Assembly: GCA_025766275.1 (NCBI GenBank)
Contig: JAFKAC010000074.1
Coordinates: 62,001-126,000, forward strand
Direction: 5' to 3'
Origin: Lactarius indigo
Lineage: Eukaryota > Basidiomycota > Agaricomycetes > Russulales > Russulaceae
DNA length: 64,000 nt
Shown piece after piece: positions 30,432 through 41,783 of the stretch. Within the stretch, counting starts at the first letter, position 1. Each line of letters opens with the position of its first letter. The notes below the pieces were generated by a model. That model saw only the letters and a program-made list of their open reading frames with translations, ran no database searches and was not told where the DNA came from. Both the position numbers and the translations under genes were made by a program.

Positions 30432-32151
30432 TGTATCTTGTGTGTACCGTTCGGTTGCAAGTTTCTGAAAGCTGGAGTATGCGGCAGAAGATGCGGTTGG
30501 TGGGTCTGTTCGCGCTTGACCTTTTCCACCATCCCTCGACGACGCCCTGGTTGTCTCCATAGACGAGGAGGTGTTCACCTTCGCTAGACAACTTGCAAAG
30601 GCAGATGACAAGTAACTCGAAGCCGACTGCCTCAGCCCATTGGATGTCACGCCCCTGGGATTTCCACCTGGGGACGAGGCGCCAGGCGCGCCACCTTTGG
30701 CCAATGGTGATTGCCACCCCGAAGCCTCAGCTGGCATTGGAGAACGCGTCGTAGTCTGAGAGGGGCCGGGGTTCTTCGATGGGGGTGGCGATCTCCGGTT
30801 TGCTGAGCTGGGATTTCCACCATCCGAGGTCACTCTGGGTATCTCGGGGTGGGGTGCGTGGAACGAAAGGACTGTCGTGAAAGGAGCCCAGCATGGCCTC
30901 CAGTCTGGTAAGGTATGCGCATCCGGCGGGGAGAACCAGTGACGTGTGTAGTAACTTTCCGTATAGTTTCTGCATTTCCGCGAGGTTGTGCGCGCGTTTC
31001 GTCTCCCATTCAGCAATGGCAGCGAGGTATCTGCCTCTCTTTTCTTCCAAGAGGCGCACAACAAGCGTGCATAAGTTCCAACTGAAGCCGAGGTAGGAGA
31101 CTTTGACCCTGAATGGGATTGACTTGGTGGGTTCCCAGCAAATGCCGAGGCGGGTCGATATGGCATTGATGTCCGCATCTGCATAGGTAAACTGCTCGTC
31201 CTCCACGGAACGGGGGGAAGCGCCGGACAGGTCCTGCAGCGCCTCACTGCAATCCTCGGTGAACTCCTCAGAGGATCCATCCGGGAGGTCCTTCCCTCCA
31301 AACCATATGCAGCTGCCACTCTGTCTGGAACCCCCGTGGGTGAGGATTTCCTGGTTCCAGTCGGTGCGACGAGCGTTGTAGGCCACACGATGCTGCCGCG
31401 GGACCCTGAAGAAGATATGGTCGTCGACCCATTTCACGAGTGGACCGAGGCCATGGGCGCGGAATAAATCGGCCCCAGCATCGGCCATTGTCCTGTAAAC
31501 ACCCCTGGCAGATGTGAGGCCAAAATTGTTGCATACATTGATGGCAAAGCTGTCGTTGGCCTGGAGGCGGATGACCAGGCCAGGCCACTGGGCAGGGGTG
31601 GCTGGGATGGTTCTGTATGCCTCGGCGATGTCGCGTACGGACACCTGGGAACCCTGGGGGAGGCGAGCGATGAGGAGGGAGACAGTGGAGAAGGTTCCCC
31701 AGGTGCACGGGAAATCCTCGCTGTTGATGCGCGAGTTGATGGAGGAGACGCCTTGGTGGGGGTTGTGCAGATGTGAGAAATCATGCACCACCCGGAACTT
31801 TCCCGGCTTAGACGTTTTGGGGATGAGCGAGAGGGGAGATGACTGGAAAGGGCCCAAGTTGGCCTCCAGCTGCGCTTGCGTGAACGGTCCGATGTATCGA
31901 CCGGCTGTGAATTTGCGCTTAATAATCTCGTTATATACATTTGGCAAACGTTTGAGTGAGCTACTATTATGCGGGGTATAGGTGACCCGGATGTCCGGGA
32001 TACCGAGGTGAAAACCATTGGATAGGCCCTGGACAATGGATGGGTATCGGCTGAGCAAGCCAAAGCGCGCCAAGTCCGAGGCCCAGGCATCCCGGTTGTA
32101 GGGGGATAAGGGGCTAAGCCTTCTCCGCTCGAGGGCAAGCCTGGGCTCCAT
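30313..32151 (-). pseudogene. Reverse transcriptase-RNase H of Ngaro-type element, one TGA
   Basis: Starts MEPRLALERR and overlaps the Gag-like frame end by 38 bases. RT landmarks are SLIPKTSKPGKFRVVHDFS, SVRDIAEAYRTIP and the catalytic KWVDDHIFF (VDD). RNase H follows, with DAFSNA, an internal Glu (WAEAVGFELL), YGDNQGVVEGWW and NPADAPSRG, so the acidic residues of that fold are visible. A TGA at 30727-30729 stands at the SNAS-GFG position where Trp is common in these domains. Otherwise the frame is open to 30313 (613 codons). It lies between Gag-like and recombinase in the usual order. Confidence 0.85.
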
Positions 32152-33863
32152 GTCCAGGCTTGTCGCAACCGGAGCACTTGTGACGGTCGGGGTGGCTGGA
32201 GGAGGAACAACCCCTCAGGACTTGCCAGTCGAAACAGAGGGGGAAACTGTCGGTGGCGACCATTTTCCCCTCCCTGTTCTTTCTGGCGAAGGCTGTGGTG
32301 CCATCCCATAGCTTTGGTCCTTCGCACCTGGCGAAAACGTGTTCGTGGTGGCCAAGGCAGATGGCACAGACGCCCCCACGTGGGCCTGCGCCGGACAGAA
32401 AAAATTCCGGCTTCTCGCGTTTGATGCGTCCAGGGTTGCCCCGGGAGCGCTTCTCAGGGCGGTCAGAGGAGGAGTCTCGTGGAGAGCGAGAGTGGTGGCG
32501 TTTTCTGGAGGATCTGCCCTGGTGCGGTGAGGGGGAACGGGCGTAGTTATGCGGCCCATGATCCCGATTGTGGCGGCGCTTGGAGCAGGTACGCCTGTCA
32601 GGGGAATGTATGGCCACGTGTACCGATTTGCGGAACTTAATAGTGTGTGCCGAGGTGCAGCAAAGAGTGCGGGGTGTTGAGGCAATGGCAGAGCAAATGG
32701 CGGGGTGGCGTGGCGCGTGAGAGGCGGGTGTGAGAGGAGGGAAAAGCAGGAGCGGGGGATGGCATGGCAATGGCGGTGGCAGGTGGCAAGGTGGCAGATG
32801 TGGCAGGTGTGGGAACACGAGGGTGATAAGCGGCGAAACAACGGTGGAGGCGATGGACGGGGATTAGGGAGGCAGAGGGGACGTAAGGACGTTGGGTGAA
32901 GAATTTGATGGGAAAGGAAATGACGTGCGGTGGTCAGTACGTGCATAAAAAGGGTAGGGGCGTGCAAGCGCGTACCTGGTTGAACTCCTCCCTTTGGACC
33001 TGGCGGTCCACCTCGTCTGCGGCAGTCCGCAGAAGGGATTCATCAATGTGCTCAATGTTGAAGCCTTCATTGCGTTTGAGGGCTGCGTACCACTCGTGCC
33101 TGGCTCGGCTTTGGTAGAGCAGGAGGGAGCGCTTGCCATTCATCTGCGAGGTTCTTGGGTGCAGCTCCAGGGCCACAAAGAAGGCTGCTAGGGACCGGGC
33201 ATGGGCCTGCAGCCACGTTGTGGATTTTGCCATGAAGCGGAGCATCACATTTTTCCCTTGGAGCATTTCTTCCCAGCTGAGGTCCTCGTCATTCCTGATG
33301 TTCTTCGAGGATCTCACCGCCGCTAGGGGCCACACGGTGATGGTGTCGTCGAGTTGGGTGAAAGCGAGGGTATCTTGGCTGACAGCACCACTAGTGTCAG
33401 TGTTGGCCTCATTGCAGCCCTTCGTGGTGAAGTAGTCGAGCTCAATGTACTCCAGACTGTTGAGCTTGTTGATGGCGTACAGCGCTGGTCTGGATTCGAT
33501 CCAGTCGCCGATGACGCGGTCCGGGTCGAAGTCGTTGAACTCCGGTTTTCTTTTTTCGGCCTCTCTGTGTTGGTCTTCAGCCTCTTTTTGGCGTTGTGCC
33601 AATTGAGCATCAGCTTCCTCCTGGGCTAACCTGTCCAGTTCTCTCTGTTCGGCGAGGTCCTGCTCGACCTGCGTGTTCCACACATCGACCTTGGCCGCAT
33701 TCTCATGGGCCCAAGTGTCTTTGAGTCTCTGTGTCGCGTCCTCGGGGGCCAAAGGAAAGACCCCCTGGTGAGCGTCAACCATTGATTGCCTCAAGAAGTC
33801 CCACTCAGCACTTTCAAAGCTTGGGCAGACGGCCCGGGTGGGATCCTCAAGGATGCGCGGCAT
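32114..33863 (-). CDS. Gag-like protein of Ngaro-type element
   Basis: Start ATG 33863, 80 bases after the A1 repeat. Exon 1 is 33863-32976; a proposed intron 32975-32636 (GTACGC...TTAAG, 340 bp, long for this genome) joins in phase to 32635-32114, giving about 469 residues. The first part has a Gln/Glu/Ala-rich coiled coil (EQDLAEQRELDRLAQEEADA), then a globular region. The second part is rich in Arg/Ser (SRSPRDSSSDRPEKRSRG) and carries two zinc motifs, CAICLGHHEHVFARC and CSGCDKPGHGAQAC, suited to RNA binding. The intron acceptor is a guess; the two parts might instead be separate frames. Confidence 0.7.
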
Positions 33864-33943
33864 GCTTCACGGATGGAAGAAGAGGGTTGTTGTGGATGGA
33901 GAGGGCTTTTCGACTAAACGTCATGGAAGATAATATTGTATTT

Positions 33944-35305
33944 TCGAAAATAAAAAGACACGGTTCTTTGAACCAGCTGAGAATATGGGTGGACAGGTGG
34001 CGGCACGGAGGAAAGGGATGAGCATGTGCCGCCCTGTCCGCTCGCGCAAAGACTATGCTCTACAGCGGTTTTCATAACACTTGGCCCCTGCCTTTTTTAG
34101 CAGACATACGGACATTCAAAACTCGAGAGCGGGGTTCGTAGTTAAGTCGACGGGAAATTCCCGAGAAATTAGGCTACCACACAGAATCAGGGTTATAGAA
34201 TAGATATCTCGAAAAAATAGGGTTATGGAATAGTTATCCGCGGTGCTATGCTCGGCACTGTGCCACTTGCTGTGCTATCTCCAACTCAGCATGCCTTCTA
34301 CGCCTCATCCATCACGCTGCAAGCCAACCCACAACTGCAAAACTGGCTGAATCATTATCACAACCCCCCATTAAGTGCCTGGATGAACAGCTGAAATATA
34401 AATATTACCCTTGGTGTGTTGTCGTCTTAAGCATTCATCATGGCCCTCGGTATGGGCCCGCTCACCCACCATCCCTTTTCTCTCCAGTCCTTGCTTACAA
34501 TCGTCACTGGAGCTCCCAATTATGGCCATGTACATGCACGACTTAAGTCCTCCTCTTTTTTAAACCTCTACTCTGCTGAATACCAACAGCGCCACGTCAT
34601 CTGTTTGTCACGATCCGTCACGCGTCACGTGCCACTCACCCGAACTCCACTCGACACGGTTGTGGCTTCCTGTTCGCTAGCCACCACATGCCAGCATTAC
34701 CTATCTCCCCGAGTACCAATCCCCTGCACCCACATCCCTGGGACCTCTTGCATGATACAACACCTCAACAATGAGTTCCTCTCACCTTCCCTCAATTGTC
34801 ACTACCAGTCCTGAAGAGCCCCACGTTGCTGGCAACCTCAACCCTCGTGCATACATGGAAACTCGGACAGGATTCGTGTGACATAGTTTCCGTGTGTATA
34901 TAAAACCCCAGTAGCGGGTGAGTGAATTCCCGAGTCTACTCACCTCATAGTCAAATATCAGCCTACTTTTCCCTCACATTGCCCTTGCCTTTCCCACTAC
35001 CTCTTCGCTGACCGTGTTTGCACCTCCATTCCTGAGGCTGATACCGAAGTGTGAGATAAAAAAAAAAATTACCATAAGCGTGAGCCGAACACTCATTGAC
35101 AAACAATTTTCAAAACCGATAAGTTGAATGTCTAAGCACATTTATTAATTACTATGATTACTTTTTGTGGGAAAGAAATTCGGCATGGTCACCAAGGTGT
35201 CCGTTTGAACCCCACCTGTGTCTGTAAAGTGGTCGTAAGGGGCCAAGTGTTATGAAAACCGCTGTAAGCCTTCGCTCGTTCCTTACTTCGGCGCAGACCG
35301 ACTAT
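33944..35305 (-). repeat. Ngaro-type element, A1 repeat split by a TIR element
   Basis: TCGAAAATAAAAAGACACGG... (33944-34062) and AGCCTTCGCTCG...CGACTAT (35267-35305) together make 158 bp matching A2. The outer border at 35305 is where similarity to the A2/B1 joint stops. Confidence 0.88.
34063..35264. mobile_element. 1.2-kb TIR element, TA target duplication, non-autonomous
   Basis: The ends are perfect 27-bp inverted repeats beginning CAGCGGTTTTCATAACACTT. TA lies on both sides (34061-34062, 35265-35266). The empty site is visible in the A2 copy (ATGCTCTAAGCC at 28490), which proves the insertion. A TA target and CAG start fit the Tc1/mariner group. The interior has no transposase motifs. 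It does contain a TATATAAAA (34899) and a weak 124-codon open frame (34440-34814) without recognisable features. Confidence 0.88.
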
Positions 35306-35488
35306 TATTATGTATCGACGCTGTAGTAAGCGGATCAACCCGAGCCGCGGCAATCGCGTTGCGCTCAAGCAGCGTGGGAATGTCCAGAGCCACGCGGACC
35401 AAGCTTGGCCCTGCCAATATCGCCTATCCTCCACCGCTGTTGCCTACGACGCCGACGCTCTTTTCCTCTCACATTCCCGCTGTTCACC

Positions 35489-36867
35489 ATGGATTCCGAC
35501 AGAAAATCCACGGTGTCCTCTTTCTACGGTCGAAGGTCCTCCGTGGATGCCCTCAATAGAGACTACGCAGCGCCAGCCCCAACATCTGACCCCCGAGCTC
35601 GCCGTGACTCTTCCTCTTCATTCTTCACCCCCACTGGCACCGGAACACTCCCAAGAGGTGCTGCTGTTCCCACCAACTCGAGCAGTGCTGGGTACAATCG
35701 GATGTCGTTCTTTGACGCCGGGCGAGTGGAACCCGTCAAGGGCGGCTACGACGAGGCGGAGCGGCCTAACGAAGGTGGTTGGGATGTTTATGCAGACTTC
35801 AACAACGCGGGACCCCGTTATAGTCATGCATTTGGCATCGGTAATAATGAAGCAAGGTGCGTCATCTATCTATCTAGCTATCACAGCTCACACGTGCATG
35901 GCAGCTATCAGCAGCTCTCACCACAGCTCACGGGGAAAATGGACGAAGAGTCCAGCGCTCAGGGACCAGTCGAGATGGTCACCGTGCCTGCGCTGGGCGC
36001 GGAGTGGGGCAAGGACGAGCTGAAAGACATGACCAAACGGGGGCGCAGGGAGAAGGAGAAGGAGAATCTCGGGCGAAAGTGGAAGGCGTTCAATCGTGGA
36101 GAATACGGCATGTTTGGTCGCAAATGGCTCACCCGCCGGACGCTCGTGTTCTTCCTCTTTGGGCTCTGCGCCGTGTACGCTGTCCCTTGCGCGCTTTTTT
36201 TTTTTTTTTGCACACCGACTGAGACACTCTCTTTCCAGCATCGGCATCGTGCTCGCCTTCACTATCCCGCGCGTGCCGGGCTTCAGCATTAATGGGCAGA
36301 CCCCTCTTGTGTCGGCTACAGGCTGGTTCAACCAGTCCGTTCCGGTGGGATTCAGCCGCTCTCCCGCCAACTTCTCCTTCCCAGCTGCCGTGTCACTCGA
36401 GGTCGACACCGGCTCGAACTTCCTACCTCTCGTTTTCAAACACCTGGACGCGCAGTTGTACGACCTCGATTCGTTCCATCTCGTCGGAACAGGTCACTTG
36501 AACCACACCAAGCTCCCAGCAAAGCATTTCTCAGCTATACAGATACCGGTCAACTTCACGTATGTGGCGACGAACTCTAGCGATCAAACATGTCAGTCTG
36601 CGCTTCCTTTTTACGTGTTTAGCTGATCCTTCTTGTAGGGATCAACTGGTACAATGCCTGCAAAAACAAAATCCAGTATCCTGGTGGCGTACGGCCAGGT
36701 CCGTCATCGTCACACCGCTAACGGTTTTGATGACTCATCCGATATCAGGTCTCCGATTCCGTCTCAACATTGACATGAGTATTGCTGGTCTTCCTACCAA
36801 GCATTCGACCGCGACGTCTATCACGAATGCGCCATGCCCCATCGAACTCTCTTCCAGCGCTGGCTAA
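35489..36867 (+). CDS. Single-pass membrane protein with large extracytoplasmic domain, function unknown
   Basis: Predicted 389 residues in five exons: 35489-35856, 35905-36174, 36239-36591, 36639-36698, 36749-36867. All introns are GT-AG and 47-64 bp, and the frame is exact. The N-terminal half is Ser-rich and cytosolic-looking (DSDRKSTVSSFYGRRSSVD, GWDVYADFNNAGPRYS). It is followed by a basic cluster (KRGRREKEKENLGRKWK) and one hydrophobic segment (LVFFLFGLCAVIGIVLAFTI, at the second exon joint). The C-terminal half has several N-glycosylation sequons (NQS, NFS, NHT, NFT, NSS) and Cys residues, so a type II topology is likely. It resembles conserved agaricomycete proteins of unknown function known to me. 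The transposon cluster ends only 183 bp upstream of the ATG. Confidence 0.8.
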
Positions 36868-37512
36868 GCTCGGCACTCCTGGGATAATATTCAACGTTCC
36901 ACCTTCGTAGGGATCGGCGACGCGTGTTGGTCGTATTTCCCACCTACCTACGTTACCATTGCTACGCACGACTATGCTGCACGGACTCAGACTCGGGACA
37001 TTCAATAACATCTGCTCTTGAACTTTACTCAATTTTATTGCGCGCTTCTATTTTTTTTTTACACTTTCATGATGTTGCCAAAGACTTGAAGACGTGAAAC
37101 TTACCGTAATTCGTACTGAACGACAATCCAAGATGGTTTGAGGATCGTGATCGATCATGTGTGGAGACCCCTAGGAAGAAAACCAGAGAGGCATGAAAGC
37201 CTGAGCTAACATCAAATAAGGACTATCTCTGAAACGAAAAAAAAACGGCATACACTGGATTCAACAATGTTGACACCCATATGCGATGGCGGCCAGGGGC
37301 TCCGGTTTTCCACAAATGAACTTTCGGGTATCAAAAGCACGCAGGCACACAGAGGACCTTCAAGGAGACGGACGTGGGCCCCTCCGCGCGGTCGGCAAGC
37401 ATCAACATCTCCCAGTAGAGGTTCAATAGCACTTTTGCATCAACTCCAGAGTCCGGGTGCAAGAAACGGCCTCTCCGGAGGTCAGACGTCTCGGTATCAT
37501 TAGGCGTAGCGT
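36868..37512. other. Intergenic; no supported gene
   Basis: Contains T-rich and A-rich tracts (37051-37060, 37239-37247). No convincing coding exon is seen. Confidence 0.45.
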
Positions 37513-37625
37513 CTAGAAATCGTGGACGTCGTGCACACCGGCCTTCATCTCGTGGGGATACTGTGAGAGCGAAGGGTTCCCTAGAGCAGCTCCTATGAGA
37601 CCGCTCATGTCATTGTCGCTGCTGG
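37513..37625 (-). other. Possible terminal coding exon, minus strand
   Basis: Reading down from about 37625 the minus strand gives EGTRTSSDNDMSGLIGAALG, a short Tyr-Pro-His segment and a final HDVHDF before TAG (37515-37513). Composition is protein-like, and a CTGAT branch-like word plus a pyrimidine tract lie just upstream. It may belong to a longer gene continuing to 38283 or 38937. The exon chain could not be completed. Confidence 0.3.
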
Positions 37626-37893
37626 TCCGGGTGCCCTCGGCGACGTGGGGAAAGGAAGAAATCAGAAATTAAAGGCCTGACTGAAGGAGAAGATACAAAA
37701 GAAGTCTATAAGACAGCAAGTTTAATATGTCGTTATGATGGTGGGAATAACCGCCGGTGTGCGAAATTAAAGCGAAAGATAGCGCGCGTGCAAAACGTAC
37801 TCCTGACGGCTACACTGGCGTAATCTGTGCCAGTGTGTGCTTGATTGCAGAACTGTTTAGCCAGGAACACGTACGGTACCCCCAATCTAACTC

Positions 37894-38283
37894 TTACGCC
37901 GCGAACGCGTGAACTTGAACGCTGAAACTGTCAAAATGGGGTTCAAACAATCTAGAATTTTGACACAATGTGCGGTTGATCGTCGTCCTGTACAAATACA
38001 GGATGGGGCTTCCTCTTTTTAGGTTCAATTTGTTCGAGCGTCTGGGCTGTTCCAAGCCGTAACTTTGAGGCTGTGCGGAGTAAGAGCATATCTGCGCCCC
38101 CTCCAGCTGCGGCATCACAAAGGCAGTCCCATATCGGAACGAGTCAAGCGGTGTTGCCCATCCCGCAGGGCGATGCCCAAACGGAGCGTGTGGGTTGACT
38201 TCTATGAACCTAAGAATAGGTGGAGCGTACATGGGGTAGATTGGGGCTTCTTCTCGGATGGGGGGTATATACGTAAGGTCTAA
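37894..38283 (-). other. Possible internal exon, minus strand
   Basis: An open minus-strand stretch from about 38283 contains YPMYAPPILRFIEVNPHAPF and PAGWATPLDSFRYGTAFVMP, which look like real protein with Pro-rich character. A candidate acceptor is TGGTGATTAG just upstream. It lies between the possible terminal exon at 37513 and the membrane-protein gene at 38419, and could be part of either. Family not recognised. Confidence 0.3.
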
Positions 38284-38418
38284 TCACCAGATTGCGGGGT
38301 GGTGGTGGTGGTACTCTAGTGTATCCAAAAAAACAACAACAAAAAAAGATAGTGAGCTATTGCAACACGGTCATAAAGCGCGTTAAGAGATAAAGATGCA
38401 AACGCAAGAGCGTATTTC

Positions 38419-38937
38419 CTACGACGGGCCTGGTCGATGGCGCATTGAGGGGAAAAGAGACGCCAAGATAAAATTGACAGCGGGATGCGCTCGCACGGCG
38501 ACACCGGGGCTGACGAGTCTGTCGCTTTCTATGTCGTGCTGCGGCAACACGTGCTTGAGCAGCTCGTCATGCCATTCTACACATCATCAATATATACATC
38601 CAGATACGCCAGCAGCAAAGGGGGAAGGTGTACCCGTTCTAACCATCTGGATACGGTGCTTCGCCCGGAGCCATATTTCCGAGATCTCTTCCTCGTGGTA
38701 CCACGAGACGAGGACGGCGATAAGGAAGACGAGCATTACTGCGGGGGTTGGGCGAGTGAGAAGACGCGAATAACACCAAAACGGGGCGCGTGATTGGTGC
38801 TCACGTAAAATTACAAATATGAGGAACCCGTGCCACTCCTGTGCTGTGAGCCCGCATGGTCCCGAGCCTGGGTGCAAATGCGGAGGGGGGCCTAGTGGGC
38901 CCCCAAGTCCTGGTGGCGGGTCGACTGGCGGGTTCAT
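38419..38937 (-). CDS. Small membrane protein, hypothetical
   Basis: 131 residues in three exons: 38937-38805, 38738-38634, 38576-38419. Introns of 66 and 57 bp have GT-AG ends (GTGAGC...CCCGCAG; GTACAC...GTGTAG), and the total coding length is a multiple of 3. A Pro/Gly-rich N-terminus (NPPVDPPPGLGGPLGPPP) precedes a hydrophobic segment formed across the first splice joint (HGFLIFVILLMLVFLIAVLV). An acidic-basic tail (SWYHEEEISEIWLRAKHRIQ) follows. The continuous hydrophobic helix created by splicing supports the model. The true 3' end may lie further down if another intron exists in the last exon. Confidence 0.6.
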
Positions 38938-40366
38938 AGATCGAAGGGGGCTAATTCTGAGTGTTCACATATTTCAATTCCTGTGTTTTAAGTAGTGAAT
39001 GCTCTGTAGTCGAGCCTCCACAAGAGGGCAGGCCTGGTCACTGCATTCTGCACAGGACTTGAAACGCGTAACGTAAAAGACTGCGCTAAAAACTGCGCAT
39101 AGATGCGATGTACGGACGTGATGTCGTACTAATGGGAGAGCGAATTACGGTCAATGATGGAGGTTGGGTATTGAAGCTTGAAGTTTCAGCCAAAGGTTGT
39201 TGACTTTGACGATAAAACCGATACGGCCGATCGTCGGTTCTGCCCTTTTTGGCCCTGCTTTGTTGTTGGAAATTACTCCATTCTTGTTGAACCCGGGCTT
39301 GGCACTGTACGTTAGTGCTACTTACTGTAATCCCATACTAATTTTCACATGGTCGTAGCTCACGAGATCGATCGCCCCACACTTAGTTGAGCTAGAGTGC
39401 TAAACAAAAATGTGATTTATATAGCATGGGAGGTGGCGGGCGTCCGTGTCTCGATGGATATAGTATGTTTGAACAAATACAAAATGGGGAACGTTCGGCG
39501 ATTACTAAGAATAATTGGGTAGAAAACCTTCAGCATATTTGGATGAGATACTGGGCAGGATCTCGAGACAGGGTATGCGTTCACCTTCAGACAACACTGA
39601 TAACGACCCGTTAAGCGTCTCAAATATCTCCTGCCAACTGCGACTGCTGTTCATGAACCATATGAAGGCCGCAAGAAAAGCCAATAGGCCTAGAGAGGTT
39701 CGTCTGTGTACGGGACCGCCGAGTGTCTGGACCTACCTAGTTGCAAGAAGATCTCGCAATCCTCGTCAAAGGCGAGGTCATTGATGCTCTGGAGATCTAA
39801 GGTCAAGCCCTGAAGTAATACGGGGGTGGACATCGGCGGGTGGTGGTGCTATGATCTCAACAGGAGGTGGGGAAACGGTAATGGCGCCGTGGGGGTTCGC
39901 GTCGGTTGGGCCAAGCAGCCCACATATATACCCATTCAAAGTTTCGGAAACACTCTGTGATCCATACAATATACAGAACGTGAGGAACCATCGCCACGAT
40001 CATTGACGGCTTACCACAGCGCTGGTAACTTACTGATGGCTTGCGGGAAAGGTATGGCACAGCCGTGCTTACCCCTCTGGGCAACTGTCTCATGGAACGA
40101 GAAGGGTGGGAAGGCAGATCCAGGGGGGACCAATCGTGACGAAGAACAAAGGAGGACAGATTTCGAAACAAAGGTTCCATACCCCGAGCCCGATGTTTGT
40201 TTCGACACCCGTAGCCCGACGATATAGGGGCTCAAACTAACAGATTCTCGAACAAAACGGACCCAGAGGTCGGCGAGAACGCCATGTCGCGCGTAGGACT
40301 ATATCCGGGTTTGATACGCGCGGGGTTAATGACACAGAAGTTTTTGTGATGGGGCTTTGGTGTAGA
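38938..40366. other. Intergenic; no supported gene
   Basis: Short open frames on both strands have no conserved motif or consistent splicing. This is probably the promoter region of the 38937 gene and the 3' end region of the 41469 gene. Confidence 0.4.
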
Positions 40367-41469
40367 TTATCGAGGGCCCGGTGCCCTGATGATGCTTTCC
40401 CACAACGTGAGACGTTGCGTGACGGCGTCTACGTTGTCTTGTGAAAATACCGGCGCCGAGGGGCCGTTGGGGTACCGAGAGCGCCGCCATACTAGTTCAT
40501 CGGCCCTGATTAGAAACTGTACTGCGCGCTCCGTGTTCAAGCGATCCACGCCGGGTGGCACGAGTGTTTCCGTCCCAAACGCCTATTTCGTTATCGACTC
40601 AATCGAACGAATAAAACCTCCGGTGAATGAAAACTCACATTCCTCAGGGTCGGGCGTGCAGACTCTGAAACGTACCCACGAGTGTCACCCGAGTCTAGAT
40701 CTTGTCGATAGGGCTGCAACGAACCATTGTCACTTGCGATCTAAAAAGCTTACCTTTAGGCGAATTCGATTTGAATAGCTCAGCGGCCTGAGTCTCGAGC
40801 TGAAGGACTTGACGTCGGAGCTCCGCGATTTCTTCATAAGCCTTGGAGAGTGCGTCCTCGAGACTGCGCACCACAGAATCTTCGGGGTCCTGTGCACATT
40901 TACGGTAAGAAAATGGGAAATATTTTGACATGGGAGTAACGCGTCAACCTGAGGAACGAGGACAGCTTGAGCATCCGAGTCGGGAATGCTGCTTTCCTGC
41001 AAACGTTTGTTAGGCACAACTCCACTCCCACGACACGGTGAATAAACGAACCCCTGGAGCTATTTCGATTTCGCTTGACTCATCAACCCACTGCGGCTTG
41101 ACATGGGGAGATATGTCCGCCAAAGCCGTGGGTCCTTCGACTACGATCTAGAGCAGAGTACATGAGCGATAATCTGGCGATAGGTGACACGTGGGCAATT
41201 ACTTCAGGCAGATTGATCTCGGCATCGGGGTCGGAAGATGGGTCGGAAGATGAGACATGCTCGGCATTCTTGCTGGCTTGTCTTTGTTGGAACAACGATC
41301 GGATTTTGGTGTAGTCTAGCTTTCCACTTGCATCTCTGAGCCCCGTAGATGCGGCTCCTTCGGGAACGATGTGAAAGTTAGAGTCGTCAGCCACGTCATC
41401 GGTGGCCAATAGTTCAATAAGCGCATCGAACTGATCCGAGCTCGATTTTGCACTCTTCACTCCAGACAT
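40367..41469 (-). CDS. Coiled-coil protein, function unknown
   Basis: 272 residues in six exons: 41469-41203, 41147-41052, 40996-40949, 40889-40754, 40694-40639, 40582-40367. The five introns are 55-59 bp; four have clear donors and one has GTTCGT. The frame is exact throughout. The N-terminal part is acidic and Ser/Asp-rich (SSSDPSSDPDAEINLPE). The fourth exon is a heptad coiled coil (VRSLEDALSKAYEEIAELRR, VLQLETQAAELF). The C-terminal exon is helical (DRLNTERAVQFLIRADELVW). Start codons here and at 41784 face each other across 314 bp, so the two genes may share a promoter region. Family not recognised. Confidence 0.7.
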
Positions 41470-41783
41470 GTCTCAGGACAAAGTTGAGAAGTGGCCCAAG
41501 TCGACACGCACTAGTCCACGTTCGGCATCAGTCGCATTCACGTGACTAGGGGGTTGTGTCGTCACCAACACTTCCAACCCAAAGGCCAATTGCAGTCGCA
41601 CTTCTCGTCCGTCGTTGATCTGACCATCACTTTAGAATCGGCCTGAGTTTGGTGCTTGGTATTCTTGGTTAGATTTGACCGTTTTCTCACGGATCGCGTC
41701 TTTGCGTTCCACGAACGTTCGATCGAACGGCTCGGACGGAGACTCGGAGAATAGTTCCTTGCGAGTTAGTTCCCATTCGATTG

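Larger units (their letters stand above)
12370..35305 (-). mobile_element. Ngaro-type (DIRS order) tyrosine-recombinase retrotransposon, interrupted
   Basis: Read on the minus strand the order is A1 repeat, Gag-like, RT-RNase H, tyrosine recombinase, B1, A2, a 106-bp spacer, B2. A1 and A2 are each 158 bp once insertions are removed; B1 and B2 are each 341 bp. This A1-ORFs-B1-A2-B2 split direct repeat is the published layout of Ngaro elements, which integrate by a tyrosine recombinase instead of a DDE integrase. Two later insertions break it: Ty3/gypsy E1 in A2 (12908-28465, TSD CGCCC) and a TIR element in A1 (34063-35264, TSD TA). The three coding regions are nearly intact, with one in-frame TGA in RNase H. 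Confidence 0.85.

Noticed and set aside
30313..31388. Extension of the recombinase frame upstream across RNase H and the RT C-terminus
   Set aside because: Here the other frame holds clear RT-RNase H motifs. The recombinase-frame translation is Ser/Pro-rich and unlike any domain.
36195..36210. T run taken at first for a retroposon tail
   Set aside because: It lies inside a well-supported intron (36175-36238) of the membrane-protein gene and has no flanking duplication.
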